This document shows, piece after piece, positions 1-8,380 of a DNA stretch of 60,422 nt. The DNA is from CAUUJV01 sp963545565. GTDB taxonomy: Bacteria > Actinomycetota > Actinomycetes > Actinomycetales > Bifidobacteriaceae. Under the pieces are notes generated by a model, which ran no database searches, was not told the DNA's origin, and saw only the letters and a program-made list of their open reading frames with translations. A program made the position numbers and the translations under genes. How positions within the stretch are numbered: position 1 is the stretch's first letter; each line of letters starts with the position of its first letter. The stretch covers positions 1 to 60,422 of the forward strand of contig CAUUJV010000010.1 in assembly GCA_963545565.1 (NCBI GenBank), in the 5' to 3' direction.

Positions 1-56
1 CACTTCTAATGAAGAACACTTCTGAAGATATTTCAGAGAATAGCTCTAGATAATCC

Positions 57-97
57 AGACTCCTACCAGTACAGAACATCTATGCTGGCAGGAGTCT
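57..97. terminator. Hairpin, probable terminator
   Basis: The arms AGACTCCTACCAG and CTGGCAGGAGTCT form a long stem just beyond the stop codon of the minus-strand gene ending at 104. On the plus strand the stem is followed by an interrupted T-rich stretch (TTATTTATT), so it could end transcription from genes to the left of the window. A T-tract for the minus-strand transcript is not visible. Confidence 0.55.
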
Positions 98-103
98 TAT
101 TTA

Positions 104-2371
104 TTACATTAAATGAGCTCTGCGGCTTCGACTTATGCGCTCGCGAGCAGTCTTTATCATGTCAATAATCATGAATCCACAGACGAATGCAAGAGGAAGC
201 ATATGGCGATCAAAGTTATTTGCAGGAGCTAAAAGCATGACTCCCATCAAAAGCAGAAGAGGGAAATGGCAAATAAATTGCTTCCAGCGCTTCAAAATGA
301 ATTCAGCGCATACTATGAGCAAGCACATCACTACATAAAAATTACCGTGAATTAGCCAACCCAACACAGGAACCGCAGAAATACCATAAGCAATCCCCAA
401 AGTCGCCATGCGTATTGGCCGCATCCAATACTGTAAGAATGCGGTTTTTTCCATCTTGTCTGTATTGAGGTAATAAATCACTGAAACGTATGGCTTATCC
501 GTCACGTCGAAGTAGCCATACACTTTTGCCATAGCAGCATCAAAATAAATGACGGGGTTCTTCTTTCCAACAGCAAGCCATGCCTCATTGAAGTGAGACA
601 TATCTTCTGCAGTGACAGTTTCCCACTTGTAGGTTTCAATCTTTCCGTCTTTACCGGAAGACTTTACTCTGTCTGCGTCGTCGGGGAAGTAAGAGCTGCC
701 CATCGCGTAGAGATTAAAGATTTTGCGTAGCTGCTTTTGAGCCTTCTTAGGAACATTTGAAGGATTGCGCTCCATAACGCGTGCAATCTGCTGGAGCTGG
801 ATTCCGCGGCTCTCCATAGAATCACCGTTGATGATTGCACCAGAATTTATGGCATACGTTAGAGCGCCTTGGAAAATAATGAAAGGTAGAATCAAGGCAA
901 CTAAATAGGACTTCCAGCGGCGGCGATCTGTAATGAGCATCAGCGCGATATGAACGATGATAATGTAGCTCGCATATTTAGCAGAGATCAGCATAATCGT
1001 TGTGCTTATTGCTAATCCTATGATAAGCCGCTTGGGAAGTTTTGTTCCTTTAGGCTTGCGGAAAATTTCATACCATTGCCCAAGCCACCATAAGAATGCG
1101 AAGGCGAATAGGGGGGATTTGGTCAAGCTTGCGTAGCTGAACAGTGCGAGTGGGTTAAAGGCAAAGAAAACAAGAATGAGCAGGCGAGTAATAGGGCCGG
1201 CAACCTTATTGCTTTCGTATTCGCGTTCTTTTGTATATACGCGAGTTGCGCGGCCGTAACCAAAGAATCGTGAACAGGTGATGCTGACGCAGAATAAAGC
1301 GAAAAGCCCCTGTACAAGCCCCATAAAAATAATACCTAAATCAACAGCACCAGTCAGCTGATGTGCGATGTCCATTGCTCCGCCGTAGAGGAAGGTGAGA
1401 ATGACATTATGCTGATTTGTGACATACGTTGGCTTATCTGGCCATAAGTAATGAGCTATTGGATAAACGTCAACAATGTTGTATTGATTAGCGTATGAGG
1501 GATGCCCACCTTTAATCCAAGTAAACCAGCGCCGCATTTCTCTCCACTGAGAGAATAAATCTGCACCGAATTGGGTGGGTACGAAGAAGAAGAAGATTGC
1601 CCACACTGTGCCAACGAGCACAGCAATTTTCCACCAGCGATTAGTGGTTTTGGTGATGATGTATTTCCAATTATGCAGAATATAGCTTAAACGCCGCGAA
1701 ATACGCAGATGCAGAGTTTTGTACAGCGTCTGGATCCATTGAGGCAGTGAATTAAAAATCTTTCCAGATTGTTCCTGTCTTTTCTTTCTAAGCTCTCTTT
1801 GCGCGATTGCTAACTTTTCAAGCTGTTCAGCTTTCCGAGCTCTTGTGACCGCACGTTTTTCAGCTCTTTTTTTTTGCTTTTCTTCGCGCTTTTCTGCCCC
1901 TGGCCTACTGGATTCCCATTTCCTGTAAAAAACTTTAAAACTCTTCCAGTGTTTAGAACAGTTGCGAATAAAACGTGGTATCTGCACGCGCATTTTCGAA
2001 TGCGCCTGACTTGCCTCAACAACCAGAGCAACAATTGCAACACATATAGCAAAAGTGATAATCCCGCGGATAGCGTTGCTTGTACCAAAATCTGTAATGC
2101 TTTTATCTTTACGGTATAGCGGCCCAACAGCCGTGCAAAAAGCAACCCACGCGCATGCCAAGATAACAATAAGCCAGCGAATTCCAAGCCAAATACGTGA
2201 TCTAATACTCACTCGCTGACGAACAGCATGACCGTGGAATAGTCTATCAAGAGGGTTAATAGGCAGATTAGAATCAGCTGAATCTGCTGGATTAGCTAGA
2301 CTAGCTGCTTGCGCAGTAGCTGTTGTAGTAGTGTCTGATTCAGATTCATCTGCTTGGGATTCTTGTGCCAC
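104..2371 (-). CDS. Large multi-spanning membrane protein, possible DUF6020/glycosyltransferase-like
   Basis: This 755-residue protein starts with an acidic Ser/Thr/Ala-rich stretch, then two hydrophobic segments (about residues 60-115), a highly basic Lys/Arg/Glu-rich cytoplasmic loop (about 130-220) and at least eight more membrane segments to the end. The overall plan, with aromatic and charged loops between hydrophobic helices and a short basic tail, resembles bifidobacterial proteins annotated as DUF6020 and looks like the GT-C type of polytopic glycosyltransferase. That family assignment is from memory and no catalytic motif was identified. It is a single gene convergent with whatever lies to the left; the ATG at 2371 follows a GGAGG-like site. 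The function is unknown; a cell-surface or cell-envelope role is inference. Confidence 0.75.
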   Translation of the reverse strand: MAQESQADESESDTTTTATAQAASLANPADSADSNLPINPLDRLFHGHAVRQRVSIRSRIWLGIRWLIVILACAWVAFCTAVGPLYRKDKSITDFGTSNAIRGIITFAICVAIVALVVEASQAHSKMRVQIPRFIRNCSKHWKSFKVFYRKWESSRPGAEKREEKQKKRAEKRAVTRARKAEQLEKLAIAQRELRKKRQEQSGKIFNSLPQWIQTLYKTLHLRISRRLSYILHNWKYIITKTTNRWWKIAVLVGTVWAIFFFFVPTQFGADLFSQWREMRRWFTWIKGGHPSYANQYNIVDVYPIAHYLWPDKPTYVTNQHNVILTFLYGGAMDIAHQLTGAVDLGIIFMGLVQGLFALFCVSITCSRFFGYGRATRVYTKEREYESNKVAGPITRLLILVFFAFNPLALFSYASLTKSPLFAFAFLWWLGQWYEIFRKPKGTKLPKRLIIGLAISTTIMLISAKYASYIIIVHIALMLITDRRRWKSYLVALILPFIIFQGALTYAINSGAIINGDSMESRGIQLQQIARVMERNPSNVPKKAQKQLRKIFNLYAMGSSYFPDDADRVKSSGKDGKIETYKWETVTAEDMSHFNEAWLAVGKKNPVIYFDAAMAKVYGYFDVTDKPYVSVIYYLNTDKMEKTAFLQYWMRPIRMATLGIAYGISAVPVLGWLIHGNFYVVMCLLIVCAEFILKRWKQFICHFPLLLLMGVMLLAPANNFDRHMLPLAFVCGFMIIDMIKTARERISRSRRAHLM

Positions 2372-2691
2372 AAATCCTCCTGAATCGCGCTATTACTATG
2401 TTTAACCTACTTAAGATTCTAAGCTATCAGCCCATTACCTTGGCTCAGACTATTACAAAAATTTTATTCTATCGCTGCTTCCTGAATTTTATTTTTGTAT
2501 GTTTGATTCTTATAAAGATTTTGCTGTTTTACTCCATAGATTTACTTTTGCCAACTAGAGCCAAACTCGAGCCATTTGGGGCAATAATTGGCATGTTTTG
2601 GCATGATTTTAGTAAATGAGTAAGTTGAGTAGTAAAACGCTAAAAACGTTGTGAATACTAGTATTTTCAAGGGATTCAAGGGTGTGAAGAG
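2372..2691. other. Intergenic region without a supported gene
   Basis: About 320 bases of AT-rich DNA between the divergent membrane-protein gene and the tRNA. An 84-codon plus-strand reading frame starting at 2365 overlaps the beginning of the minus-strand gene and has no convincing ribosome binding site or recognisable motif. The stretch probably carries the promoter of the minus-strand gene. Confidence 0.5.
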
Positions 2692-2765
2692 TGGAGCGAA
2701 TGACGGGAATCGAACCCGCGTAATCAGTTTGGAAGACTGAGGCTCTACCATTGAGCTACATTCGC
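2692..2765 (-). tRNA. tRNA-Gly (anticodon UCC)
   Basis: Read on the minus strand, the acceptor arms GCGAATG and CATTCGC pair perfectly, the D-arm GCTC..GAGC is present, the anticodon loop is CTTCCAA (anticodon TCC) and the T-arm CGGGTTCGATTCCCG is canonical. The 3' TCCA is encoded, so the CCA end is genomic. Confidence 0.96.
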
Positions 2766-2954
2766 GTAGACAAATTGACGCAGACACAAAACCTAAATCA
2801 AGAAGTCCGAGTTCTTATTATACAGAAGTCATGGATTTGTCCAAATGGGTGTTGCGCGTAATATGACTTATGAATTCTCGAAAATACTGAAGAACGCTGT
2901 AGAACTATAGAACACTGAACGCTGAGGGCAGTTATTAAAAGAAAGGAGCTTGAG

Positions 2955-3611
2955 ATGACGGAGAATCCTCGCGGCATTATTGACGAACTTGCCCACGCTC
3001 CAGAAGATGAGCTTGTAGAAGAAGCATCTGAAGAGCATATCTCCGTTGCTGAGCTTCAACGTAAGCGTTCGCATCCTGTGCGTAACATTGCTCTCATTAT
3101 TGCAACTCTCGTCGCAATTTTGCTTCCTTTCGGTATCGGTAGAAATTTGGCGATGAATCATTCTGATAGTGTTCTAGCCATGCTTGAGAATTATGACCCG
3201 CGTGGAATTGCACTGGTTGCGTGGAGCGTTACCGTGTTGTGCTTCATCAGCTTAGCTATGGCAATTATGGAGTCATCACCTGTTGGTTGGGGTAGTGTTA
3301 CCCTCATTTTCCTTGCAATTGAGCAGTTTATTTCTGGCTGTACATTGCTACAGCGTAATTTTTGGTATGCCACGAATGTCGTTTATGGACAAAGCGCATA
3401 TTATGCCAATGCTGCAAATGCTGGGATTATTACCGCTGCTATAGGTCTTGGCATTTTTGCTCTTCTTTATGTTGCCATTTTAATTTTCGTTAAAAAGAAT
3501 TCTCCACTCAATGTGCTTGCTCGTAGTTGGGCAGCTATCGGTTCCTTCTTCATTATTGAGGTCTTTTCAATCCTCATCGCAATTTTTGGTGGGATTGTCT
3601 CTCTGGGCTAA
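2955..3611 (+). CDS. Small integral membrane protein of unknown function
   Basis: The 218-residue product has an acidic cytoplasmic N-terminus (about residues 1-45, rich in Glu/Asp) followed by four hydrophobic helices at roughly 48-68, 90-110, 115-130 and 155-215 (the last part may be two helices). A strong AAAGGAG site lies about ten bases before the ATG. No catalytic or transport motif is recognised. It stands alone between a tRNA gene and mscL, so its neighbours suggest no pathway. Conserved actinobacterial membrane proteins of this type are usually annotated as hypothetical. Confidence 0.8.
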   Translation: MTENPRGIIDELAHAPEDELVEEASEEHISVAELQRKRSHPVRNIALIIATLVAILLPFGIGRNLAMNHSDSVLAMLENYDPRGIALVAWSVTVLCFISLAMAIMESSPVGWGSVTLIFLAIEQFISGCTLLQRNFWYATNVVYGQSAYYANAANAGIITAAIGLGIFALLYVAILIFVKKNSPLNVLARSWAAIGSFFIIEVFSILIAIFGGIVSLG

Positions 3612-3746
3612 GATTCCTACCTTCTTGACGCGTCCACTGTGTAAACTCTTGGGTAGCGCGCAAGAGTAGAGGTAGAGGCAATGGTTTAATTGCCGATGCG
3701 GTGCGTGTCGCTTCGGTTATCCCGTTTCAATTAAGAGAGTTTTATT

Positions 3747-4202
3747 ATGCTTAAGGGTTTTAGAGAATTTATTGCTACAGGCAACGTTATTGATATGGCA
3801 GTTGGTGTCGTCATGGGTTCTGCAGTTACTGCAATCGTGACTTCTATTGTCGATAACTTCATCAATCCGTTAATTGCTATGATTTTTGGCAAGCCGGATA
3901 TGTCTGATCTTCTTGTTGTTACCTTCAATGGTTCTAGCTTGAAGTTTGGTGCGATTTTGACCGCAATTATTAACTTCCTTATCATTGCTGCTTCTGTTTA
4001 CTTCTGCATTGTTGTACCGGTTTCTAAGCTCACTGAGGCTGCAAAGAAGCTCCAAAAACAAGAGGCTGATGCTGAGGCTGCTGAAGAATCCTCTAAGGAA
4101 GATGCACAGATTGCACTTCTTACTGAGATTCGTGACTCTCTCAAAGCCCAGAATACTAATGCCTCTGGTGCATCTTCTGCACCTACCGTTCCGCAGATTT
4201 AG
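3747..4202 (+). CDS. mscL: Large-conductance mechanosensitive channel MscL
   Basis: MscL is a homopentameric inner-membrane pore that opens under membrane tension and releases solutes during hypo-osmotic shock. The signature N-terminal amphipathic stretch and start of the first helix are visible (GNVIDMAVGVVMGSA, about residues 12-26), TM1 runs to about 45 and TM2 spans about 68-95. The remaining 55 residues form an unusually long Ala/Glu-rich, then Asn/Ser/Ala-rich tail containing the expected cytoplasmic helix. At 151 residues it is slightly longer than the usual 130-150. GAGAG before the ATG acts as ribosome binding site. Monocistronic. Confidence 0.95.
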   Translation: MLKGFREFIATGNVIDMAVGVVMGSAVTAIVTSIVDNFINPLIAMIFGKPDMSDLLVVTFNGSSLKFGAILTAIINFLIIAASVYFCIVVPVSKLTEAAKKLQKQEADAEAAEESSKEDAQIALLTEIRDSLKAQNTNASGASSAPTVPQI

Positions 4203-4246
4203 GCTACAGATTTAGATTACAAATCTGATCTAAATTGCAGATTTAG
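4194..4246 (+). repeat. Triple CAGATTTAG repeat with inverted copy after mscL
   Basis: The nonamer CAGATTTAG occurs at 4194, 4207 and 4238, and CAAATCTG at 4220 is an inverted copy. The first copy overlaps the mscL stop codon. The inverted copy can pair with either the second or the third direct copy, giving two mutually exclusive stem-loops. No T-tract follows, so a simple rho-independent terminator is not supported. Confidence 0.6.
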
Positions 4247-4378
4247 CCCATTCAGCCCACAATTCAGGTTTGTAGCGGGTCTTCTGTATCATTAATGTTT
4301 GGCGTGTTTCGCCCGCGGATAGAGAGCGCTTCATCATGAGGATGGGGCACCGCGTAGCACAGACTTTAAGGAGGCACT

Positions 4379-4648
4379 GTGGCACTGACAAATGCTGAAA
4401 AGCAGGCAATCATTTCCGAATATGCAACTCATGAGGGCGACACTGGTTCTCCTGAAGTTCAGATTGCATTGCTCAGCAAGCGTATTCTTGATTTGACAGA
4501 GCATTCTAAGCAGCATAAGCATGATCATCATTCACGTCGTGGTCTGCTGCTCATGGTGGGTCATCGCCGTCGCTTGCTTGACTATCTTAAGGGTGTGGAT
4601 ATCAACCGTTATCGCTCTTTGGTAGAGCGTCTCGGTTTACGCCACTAA
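4379..4648 (+). CDS. rpsO: 30S ribosomal protein S15
   Basis: S15 binds the central domain of 16S rRNA early in 30S assembly and contributes to a bridge with the 50S subunit. The 89-residue product has the family length and the conserved GDTGSPEVQIALL motif (about residues 22-34), the HxxDHHSRRGLLLMV region (about 46-60) and the C-terminal YRSLVERLGLRH end. The start is GTG, chosen because AAGGAGG sits seven bases upstream. It lies directly before pnp, the same order as in many bacteria where the two are co-transcribed and processed. Confidence 0.98.
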   Translation: MALTNAEKQAIISEYATHEGDTGSPEVQIALLSKRILDLTEHSKQHKHDHHSRRGLLLMVGHRRRLLDYLKGVDINRYRSLVERLGLRH

Positions 4649-4658
4649 GAAATTCTTC

Positions 4659-4680
4659 CGCCCGGGCTTCGGCCTGGGCG
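4659..4680 (+). terminator. UUCG stem-loop between rpsO and pnp
   Basis: Perfectly placed arms CGCCCGGGC and GCCTGGGCG enclose a TTCG tetraloop eleven bases after the rpsO stop. Only three T residues follow, so it is more likely a partial attenuator or RNA-processing hairpin than a full terminator. In E. coli the rpsO-pnp spacer also holds a partial terminator and RNase III site; the function here is inference. Confidence 0.7.
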
Positions 4681-4776
4681 CTTTGCATGGTAGGAGCGAA
4701 ATCGCGTTAGGGGAGGGTCCCCTAGCCCATGCAGTAGATGATGAAGTAGTAGGTAGAAATAACTAAGGAGGAACCC

Positions 4777-7401
4777 TTGGAGGGTCCCGAAATTAAGGCT
4801 GTAGAAGCCATTATCGACAATGGTTCAATGGGTAAGCGCGTTTTGCGTTTTGAGACAGGCCGTCTCGCCCAGCAAGCGGATGGAGCAGTCGCCGCTTATT
4901 TAGATAACGATTCAATGATTCTGTCTACCACCACAGCTGGTAGCAGTCCTAAAGAAAACTTCGACTTCTTCCCTCTGACGGTTGATGTTGAAGAAAAGAT
5001 GTATGCAGCAGGAAAGATTCCAGGCTCTTTCTTCCGCCGTGAAGGCCGTCCATCTAGTGAAGCAATTCTGGCTTGCCGTATTATTGACCGCCCTTTGCGT
5101 CCACTCTTCCCTCACACTTTGCGCAATGAAGTTCAGGTTGTTGAGACTGTTTTGTCCATCGACCCAGACGACGCTTATGACTTAATTGCACTCAATGCAG
5201 CAAGCGCATCCACTATGATTTCTGGCTTGCCATTCGCAGGCCCAGTTTCAGGCGTTCGCCTTGCACTTATTGATGGTCAGTGGGTGGCATTCCCTCGTTG
5301 GAGTGAGCGTGAACGCGCTGTATTCGAGCTTGTTGTTGCTGGCCGCGTCATCGAAAATGGTGACGTTGCTATTGCAATGATTGAGGCAGGCGCAGGTAAG
5401 AACGCATGGAAACTTATCTACGAAGAAAATCAGGTAAAGCCTGATGAAACTGTTGTTGCACAGGGTCTTGAAGCCGCAAAGCCATTCATTAAGGTTATCT
5501 GCGAAGCACAGAATGAGCTCAAACGCATCGCAGCTAAGGAAACCAAAGAGTTCCCACTCTTCCCTGAGTACACTGATGCTTTATATGCTCGCATTGACGA
5601 AATCGCTCATGATGATTTGAATGAAGCACTCTCTATTGCTGAGAAGCTTCCTCGTCAGGATCGTGTTTCTGAAATTAAGACAGGTGTTAAGGAAACTCTC
5701 GCATCTGAATTCTTGGAGATGGAAGATGCTGAGAAGGAAAAGGAAATCGGCAATGCATTCAAGGAATTGCAGCGCCAGATTGTTCGCCGTCGCATTTTGA
5801 CTCAGGATTACCGTATTGACGGTCGTGGTTTGCGTGATATTCGTACTCTTTCTGCAGAGGTTGATATTGTTCCACGCGTTCACGGTTCTGCTTTGTTCCA
5901 ACGCGGTGAAACGCAGATTCTCGGCGTAACAACTCTTAACATGCTCAAGATGGAGCAGCAGGTTGACGCATTGAGCGGTCCAGACACTAAGCGCTACATG
6001 CACAACTACGAGATGCCTCCATATAGCACTGGCGAAACAGGTCGTGTAGGCTCACCAAAGCGCCGTGAAATTGGTCATGGGGCTCTTGCTGAACGTGCAC
6101 TTGTTCCAGTGCTTCCAACTCGTGAAGAATTCCCATATGCAATTCGTCAGGTATCTGAGGCAATCGGCTCCAACGGTTCTACATCTATGGGTTCTGTGTG
6201 CGCCTCTACAATGTCTCTACTTGCAGCAGGCGTTCCGCTCAAGGCTCCAGTAGCAGGTATTGCAATGGGTCTTGTATCTGGTGAAGTTGATGGACAGATG
6301 GTCTACAAGACTTTAACGGATATTCTTGGTGCAGAAGACGCATTTGGCGATATGGACTTTAAGGTTGCAGGTACATCCGAGTTCATTACTGCCTTGCAGC
6401 TCGATACTAAGCTTGATGGCATTCCTGCAGATATTCTCGCAGCTGCCCTTAAGCAGGCATATGAAGCACGCACCACCATCCTTGAAGTTATCGACGAGTG
6501 CATTGATGGCGTTGCGCAGATGAGCCCATATGCTCCTCGCGTTATCACCACTACCGTTCCAGTTGATAAGATTGGCGAAGTCATCGGGCCAAAGGGCAAG
6601 ATGATTAATCAGATTCAGGATGAAACTGGTGCTGACGTCACTATTGAAGATGATGGAACAGTCTACATTTCCTCTGAAGGTGGCGAAGCTGCTGAGAAGG
6701 CTAAGGAAATTATTGACCAGATTGCTAATCCGCACATCCCTGAGGCAGGCGAAACATATAACGGTGTGGTCGTAAAGACTACGAGCTTTGGCGCTTTCGT
6801 CAACTTGACTCCAGGAACCGATGGTCTGCTTCATATTTCACAGATTCGCAACCTCACTAATGGGGAACGCGTAGAAGCTGTTGAAGATGTTCTCAAGGAA
6901 GGCGACTCCATCGAAGTCACCGTTCAAAGCGTAGATGATCGTGGCAAGATTTCTCTTGCAATTCCTGGATTTGAAGAGCAGGAATCAAATACACGTTCTG
7001 AGCGCTCCTATCGTTCTGACCGTTCTGAACGTGGGGATCGCCGTGGGTCACGTGACCGCGGAAACCGTCGAGGTGGCCGTGACTATGATCGTTCTGATCG
7101 TTATGATAGGGCAGACCGAGAGGATCGCCGTGGTTCACGTGATCGTGATTATGATCGCGATGATCGGGAAGAACGTGACGAACGCAGTGAACGTCGTACT
7201 CGCCGTAGTCGTTCCGACCGTGACGACCGCTCTGACCGTGGTGAGCGTTCTGAGCGCAGTGATCGCGGATATCGTTCCCGCCGCAATAGCCCAACCTACG
7301 CAGTTGACGATTCCTATGACGAGTATCGTGCGGAGCGCAGTGAGCGTTCTGAGCGTCCTCGCCGCCGTATTCGTCATGATTTTGACCCATTTGAGGACTA
7401 A
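4777..7401 (+). CDS. pnp: Polynucleotide phosphorylase with Arg/Asp/Ser-rich tail
   Basis: This phosphorolytic 3'-5' exoribonuclease degrades and tails RNA; actinobacterial members are also annotated as guanosine pentaphosphate synthetase. Two RNase PH domains (about residues 15-230 and 355-590) flank the all-alpha domain, followed by a KH domain (about 595-655, with GPKGK) and an S1 domain (about 658-730, VVVKTTSFGAFVNL). Beyond the S1 domain is a 140-residue low-complexity tail of Arg, Asp, Ser, Glu and Tyr in RSDR/SERS-type repeats, ending in FDPFED. E. coli PNPase has about 711 residues; here 874. The start is TTG, supported by AAGGAGG seven bases upstream. It follows rpsO in the conserved order. 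Confidence 0.97.
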   Translation: MEGPEIKAVEAIIDNGSMGKRVLRFETGRLAQQADGAVAAYLDNDSMILSTTTAGSSPKENFDFFPLTVDVEEKMYAAGKIPGSFFRREGRPSSEAILACRIIDRPLRPLFPHTLRNEVQVVETVLSIDPDDAYDLIALNAASASTMISGLPFAGPVSGVRLALIDGQWVAFPRWSERERAVFELVVAGRVIENGDVAIAMIEAGAGKNAWKLIYEENQVKPDETVVAQGLEAAKPFIKVICEAQNELKRIAAKETKEFPLFPEYTDALYARIDEIAHDDLNEALSIAEKLPRQDRVSEIKTGVKETLASEFLEMEDAEKEKEIGNAFKELQRQIVRRRILTQDYRIDGRGLRDIRTLSAEVDIVPRVHGSALFQRGETQILGVTTLNMLKMEQQVDALSGPDTKRYMHNYEMPPYSTGETGRVGSPKRREIGHGALAERALVPVLPTREEFPYAIRQVSEAIGSNGSTSMGSVCASTMSLLAAGVPLKAPVAGIAMGLVSGEVDGQMVYKTLTDILGAEDAFGDMDFKVAGTSEFITALQLDTKLDGIPADILAAALKQAYEARTTILEVIDECIDGVAQMSPYAPRVITTTVPVDKIGEVIGPKGKMINQIQDETGADVTIEDDGTVYISSEGGEAAEKAKEIIDQIANPHIPEAGETYNGVVVKTTSFGAFVNLTPGTDGLLHISQIRNLTNGERVEAVEDVLKEGDSIEVTVQSVDDRGKISLAIPGFEEQESNTRSERSYRSDRSERGDRRGSRDRGNRRGGRDYDRSDRYDRADREDRRGSRDRDYDRDDREERDERSERRTRRSRSDRDDRSDRGERSERSDRGYRSRRNSPTYAVDDSYDEYRAERSERSERPRRRIRHDFDPFED

Positions 7402-7469
7402 TCAAAGCATATAGAGAAGGCGCATATCATATAGAGTTAGCTTAAATATGCTGTACTCAATGCGGAAAT

Positions 7470-7510
7470 AAAGTAGCCCCAGCTGTAAAAGTTGGGGCTA
7501 CTTTAGGATT
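7470..7510. terminator. Terminator after pnp, probably bidirectional
   Basis: Arms AAAGTAGCCCCAGCT and AGTTGGGGCTACTTT form a strong stem. Runs of A before and T after the stem fit termination from both directions, serving pnp and possibly the minus-strand PH-domain gene. Confidence 0.85.
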
Positions 7511-7571
7511 TAGCTATTTTGAGCTATAAAGCAGTAGAAAAAGCAGCAGAAGTAATATGCAAATTTTCTAA

Positions 7572-7629
7572 TATCATTTTCTCAATCAAACTGTTCGACT
7601 AGTTGAACAGTTTGATTGAGAAAACGATA
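7572..7629. repeat. 58-bp near-perfect palindrome
   Basis: The sequence is symmetrical about the junction 7600/7601. Positions 7577-7600 pair with 7601-7624 with one mismatch (G/T at 7597/7604, a wobble in RNA), and after a mismatch at 7576/7625 four more pairs follow. It lies between the convergent pnp and PH-domain genes, 60 bases past the pnp terminator. No adjacent T-tract or target-site duplication was noticed. It may form a cruciform or RNA hairpin or be a miniature element; its nature is unresolved. Confidence 0.8.
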
Positions 7630-7694
7630 ATGAAAAAGAAGTATCCCTACCTATAGAACGTACCTACCTTATACAACATATCAGTGGTTCGCAT

Positions 7695-8120
7695 CTATAG
7701 TTCGTAATCAATATTCATATCTAAATCTGAACCTGAATCTATATCGCTATCTACACCACCGATTGGGCCTTCTGAAACAAATTCAGTTGGGCGCACACGG
7801 TAAGCTCTGCGAGCTTGTTCCGCGTAGTCACTAATCATGTCGGCCACACGCTCTCCGTCTGCAATGTTGATGAGTCGCACTTGTCCGCCAGAAGATTTAT
7901 CCATCGCGTCCACAATGATGGTAGTTAACCCGAAAATACGCTGGATAAGACTACGCTCGGTGCTTACGTCGGTGATGCGATAAAGCTTAACGTTATTCTT
8001 ACGTTTGGTTAGAACGCCGCTGGAAATAATTAAATCAGAATCTCGCAGAGTATATGTTGTGAAAGTAAAAGGAGTTTTGCACCAATTAAGCTTCCTCTGA
8101 TGCCAAATTTCTATAGCCAT
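7695..8120 (-). CDS. Bacterial PH-domain protein (bPH2 type)
   Basis: The 141-residue product matches the pattern of small actinobacterial proteins with a single bacterial pleckstrin-homology-like domain: IxxWHQRKLNW, then beta-strands ending in YTLRDSDLIISSGVLTKR, a RITDVSTERSLIQRIFG stretch (about 55-80) and a helix with NIADGERVADMISDYAEQAR. The C-terminus is acidic (SDIDSGSDLDM). The ATG at 8120 was chosen because AGAGGA lies just upstream; a longer frame from 8171 lacks a site. No membrane helix is visible, unlike many relatives. The function is unknown; a membrane-associated role is inference. Confidence 0.8.
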   Translation of the reverse strand: MAIEIWHQRKLNWCKTPFTFTTYTLRDSDLIISSGVLTKRKNNVKLYRITDVSTERSLIQRIFGLTTIIVDAMDKSSGGQVRLINIADGERVADMISDYAEQARRAYRVRPTEFVSEGPIGGVDSDIDSGSDLDMNIDYEL

Positions 8121-8380
8121 GCGTCCTCTATTCTCTTTCGTATTTCGTATTTTATGTTTTGTACTTTGCATTTCGTGCTGTTCCGCTGTGGTGTTATTTT
8201 GTAACCTCGCAGAGTATATCGCGCAACACGCAAAGCGCCGTAGCTTTAAGTGTACTGGTACTTAAGCAAACGCTATATACGCGGATGCCACTTATACTTG
8301 AATCAGATAGCAGCAACAGTCTGCGATGACAAAACGGCAGTAACGAATAGCAGTAAACAACAGATACGATTGAGGGAATT

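Noticed and set aside
2365..2619. 84-codon plus-strand frame in the gap before tRNA-Gly
   Set aside because: Overlaps the start of the minus-strand gene, has no ribosome binding site and its hydrophobic composition follows from AT-rich DNA.
4659..4690. Full rho-independent terminator between rpsO and pnp
   Set aside because: The stem is good but only three T residues follow, and pnp lies close behind in the conserved order.
7591..7610. Centre of the 58-bp palindrome as a LexA/SOS box
   Set aside because: The core does not match the actinobacterial TCGAAC-N4-GTTCGA pattern, and the symmetry extends far beyond an operator.
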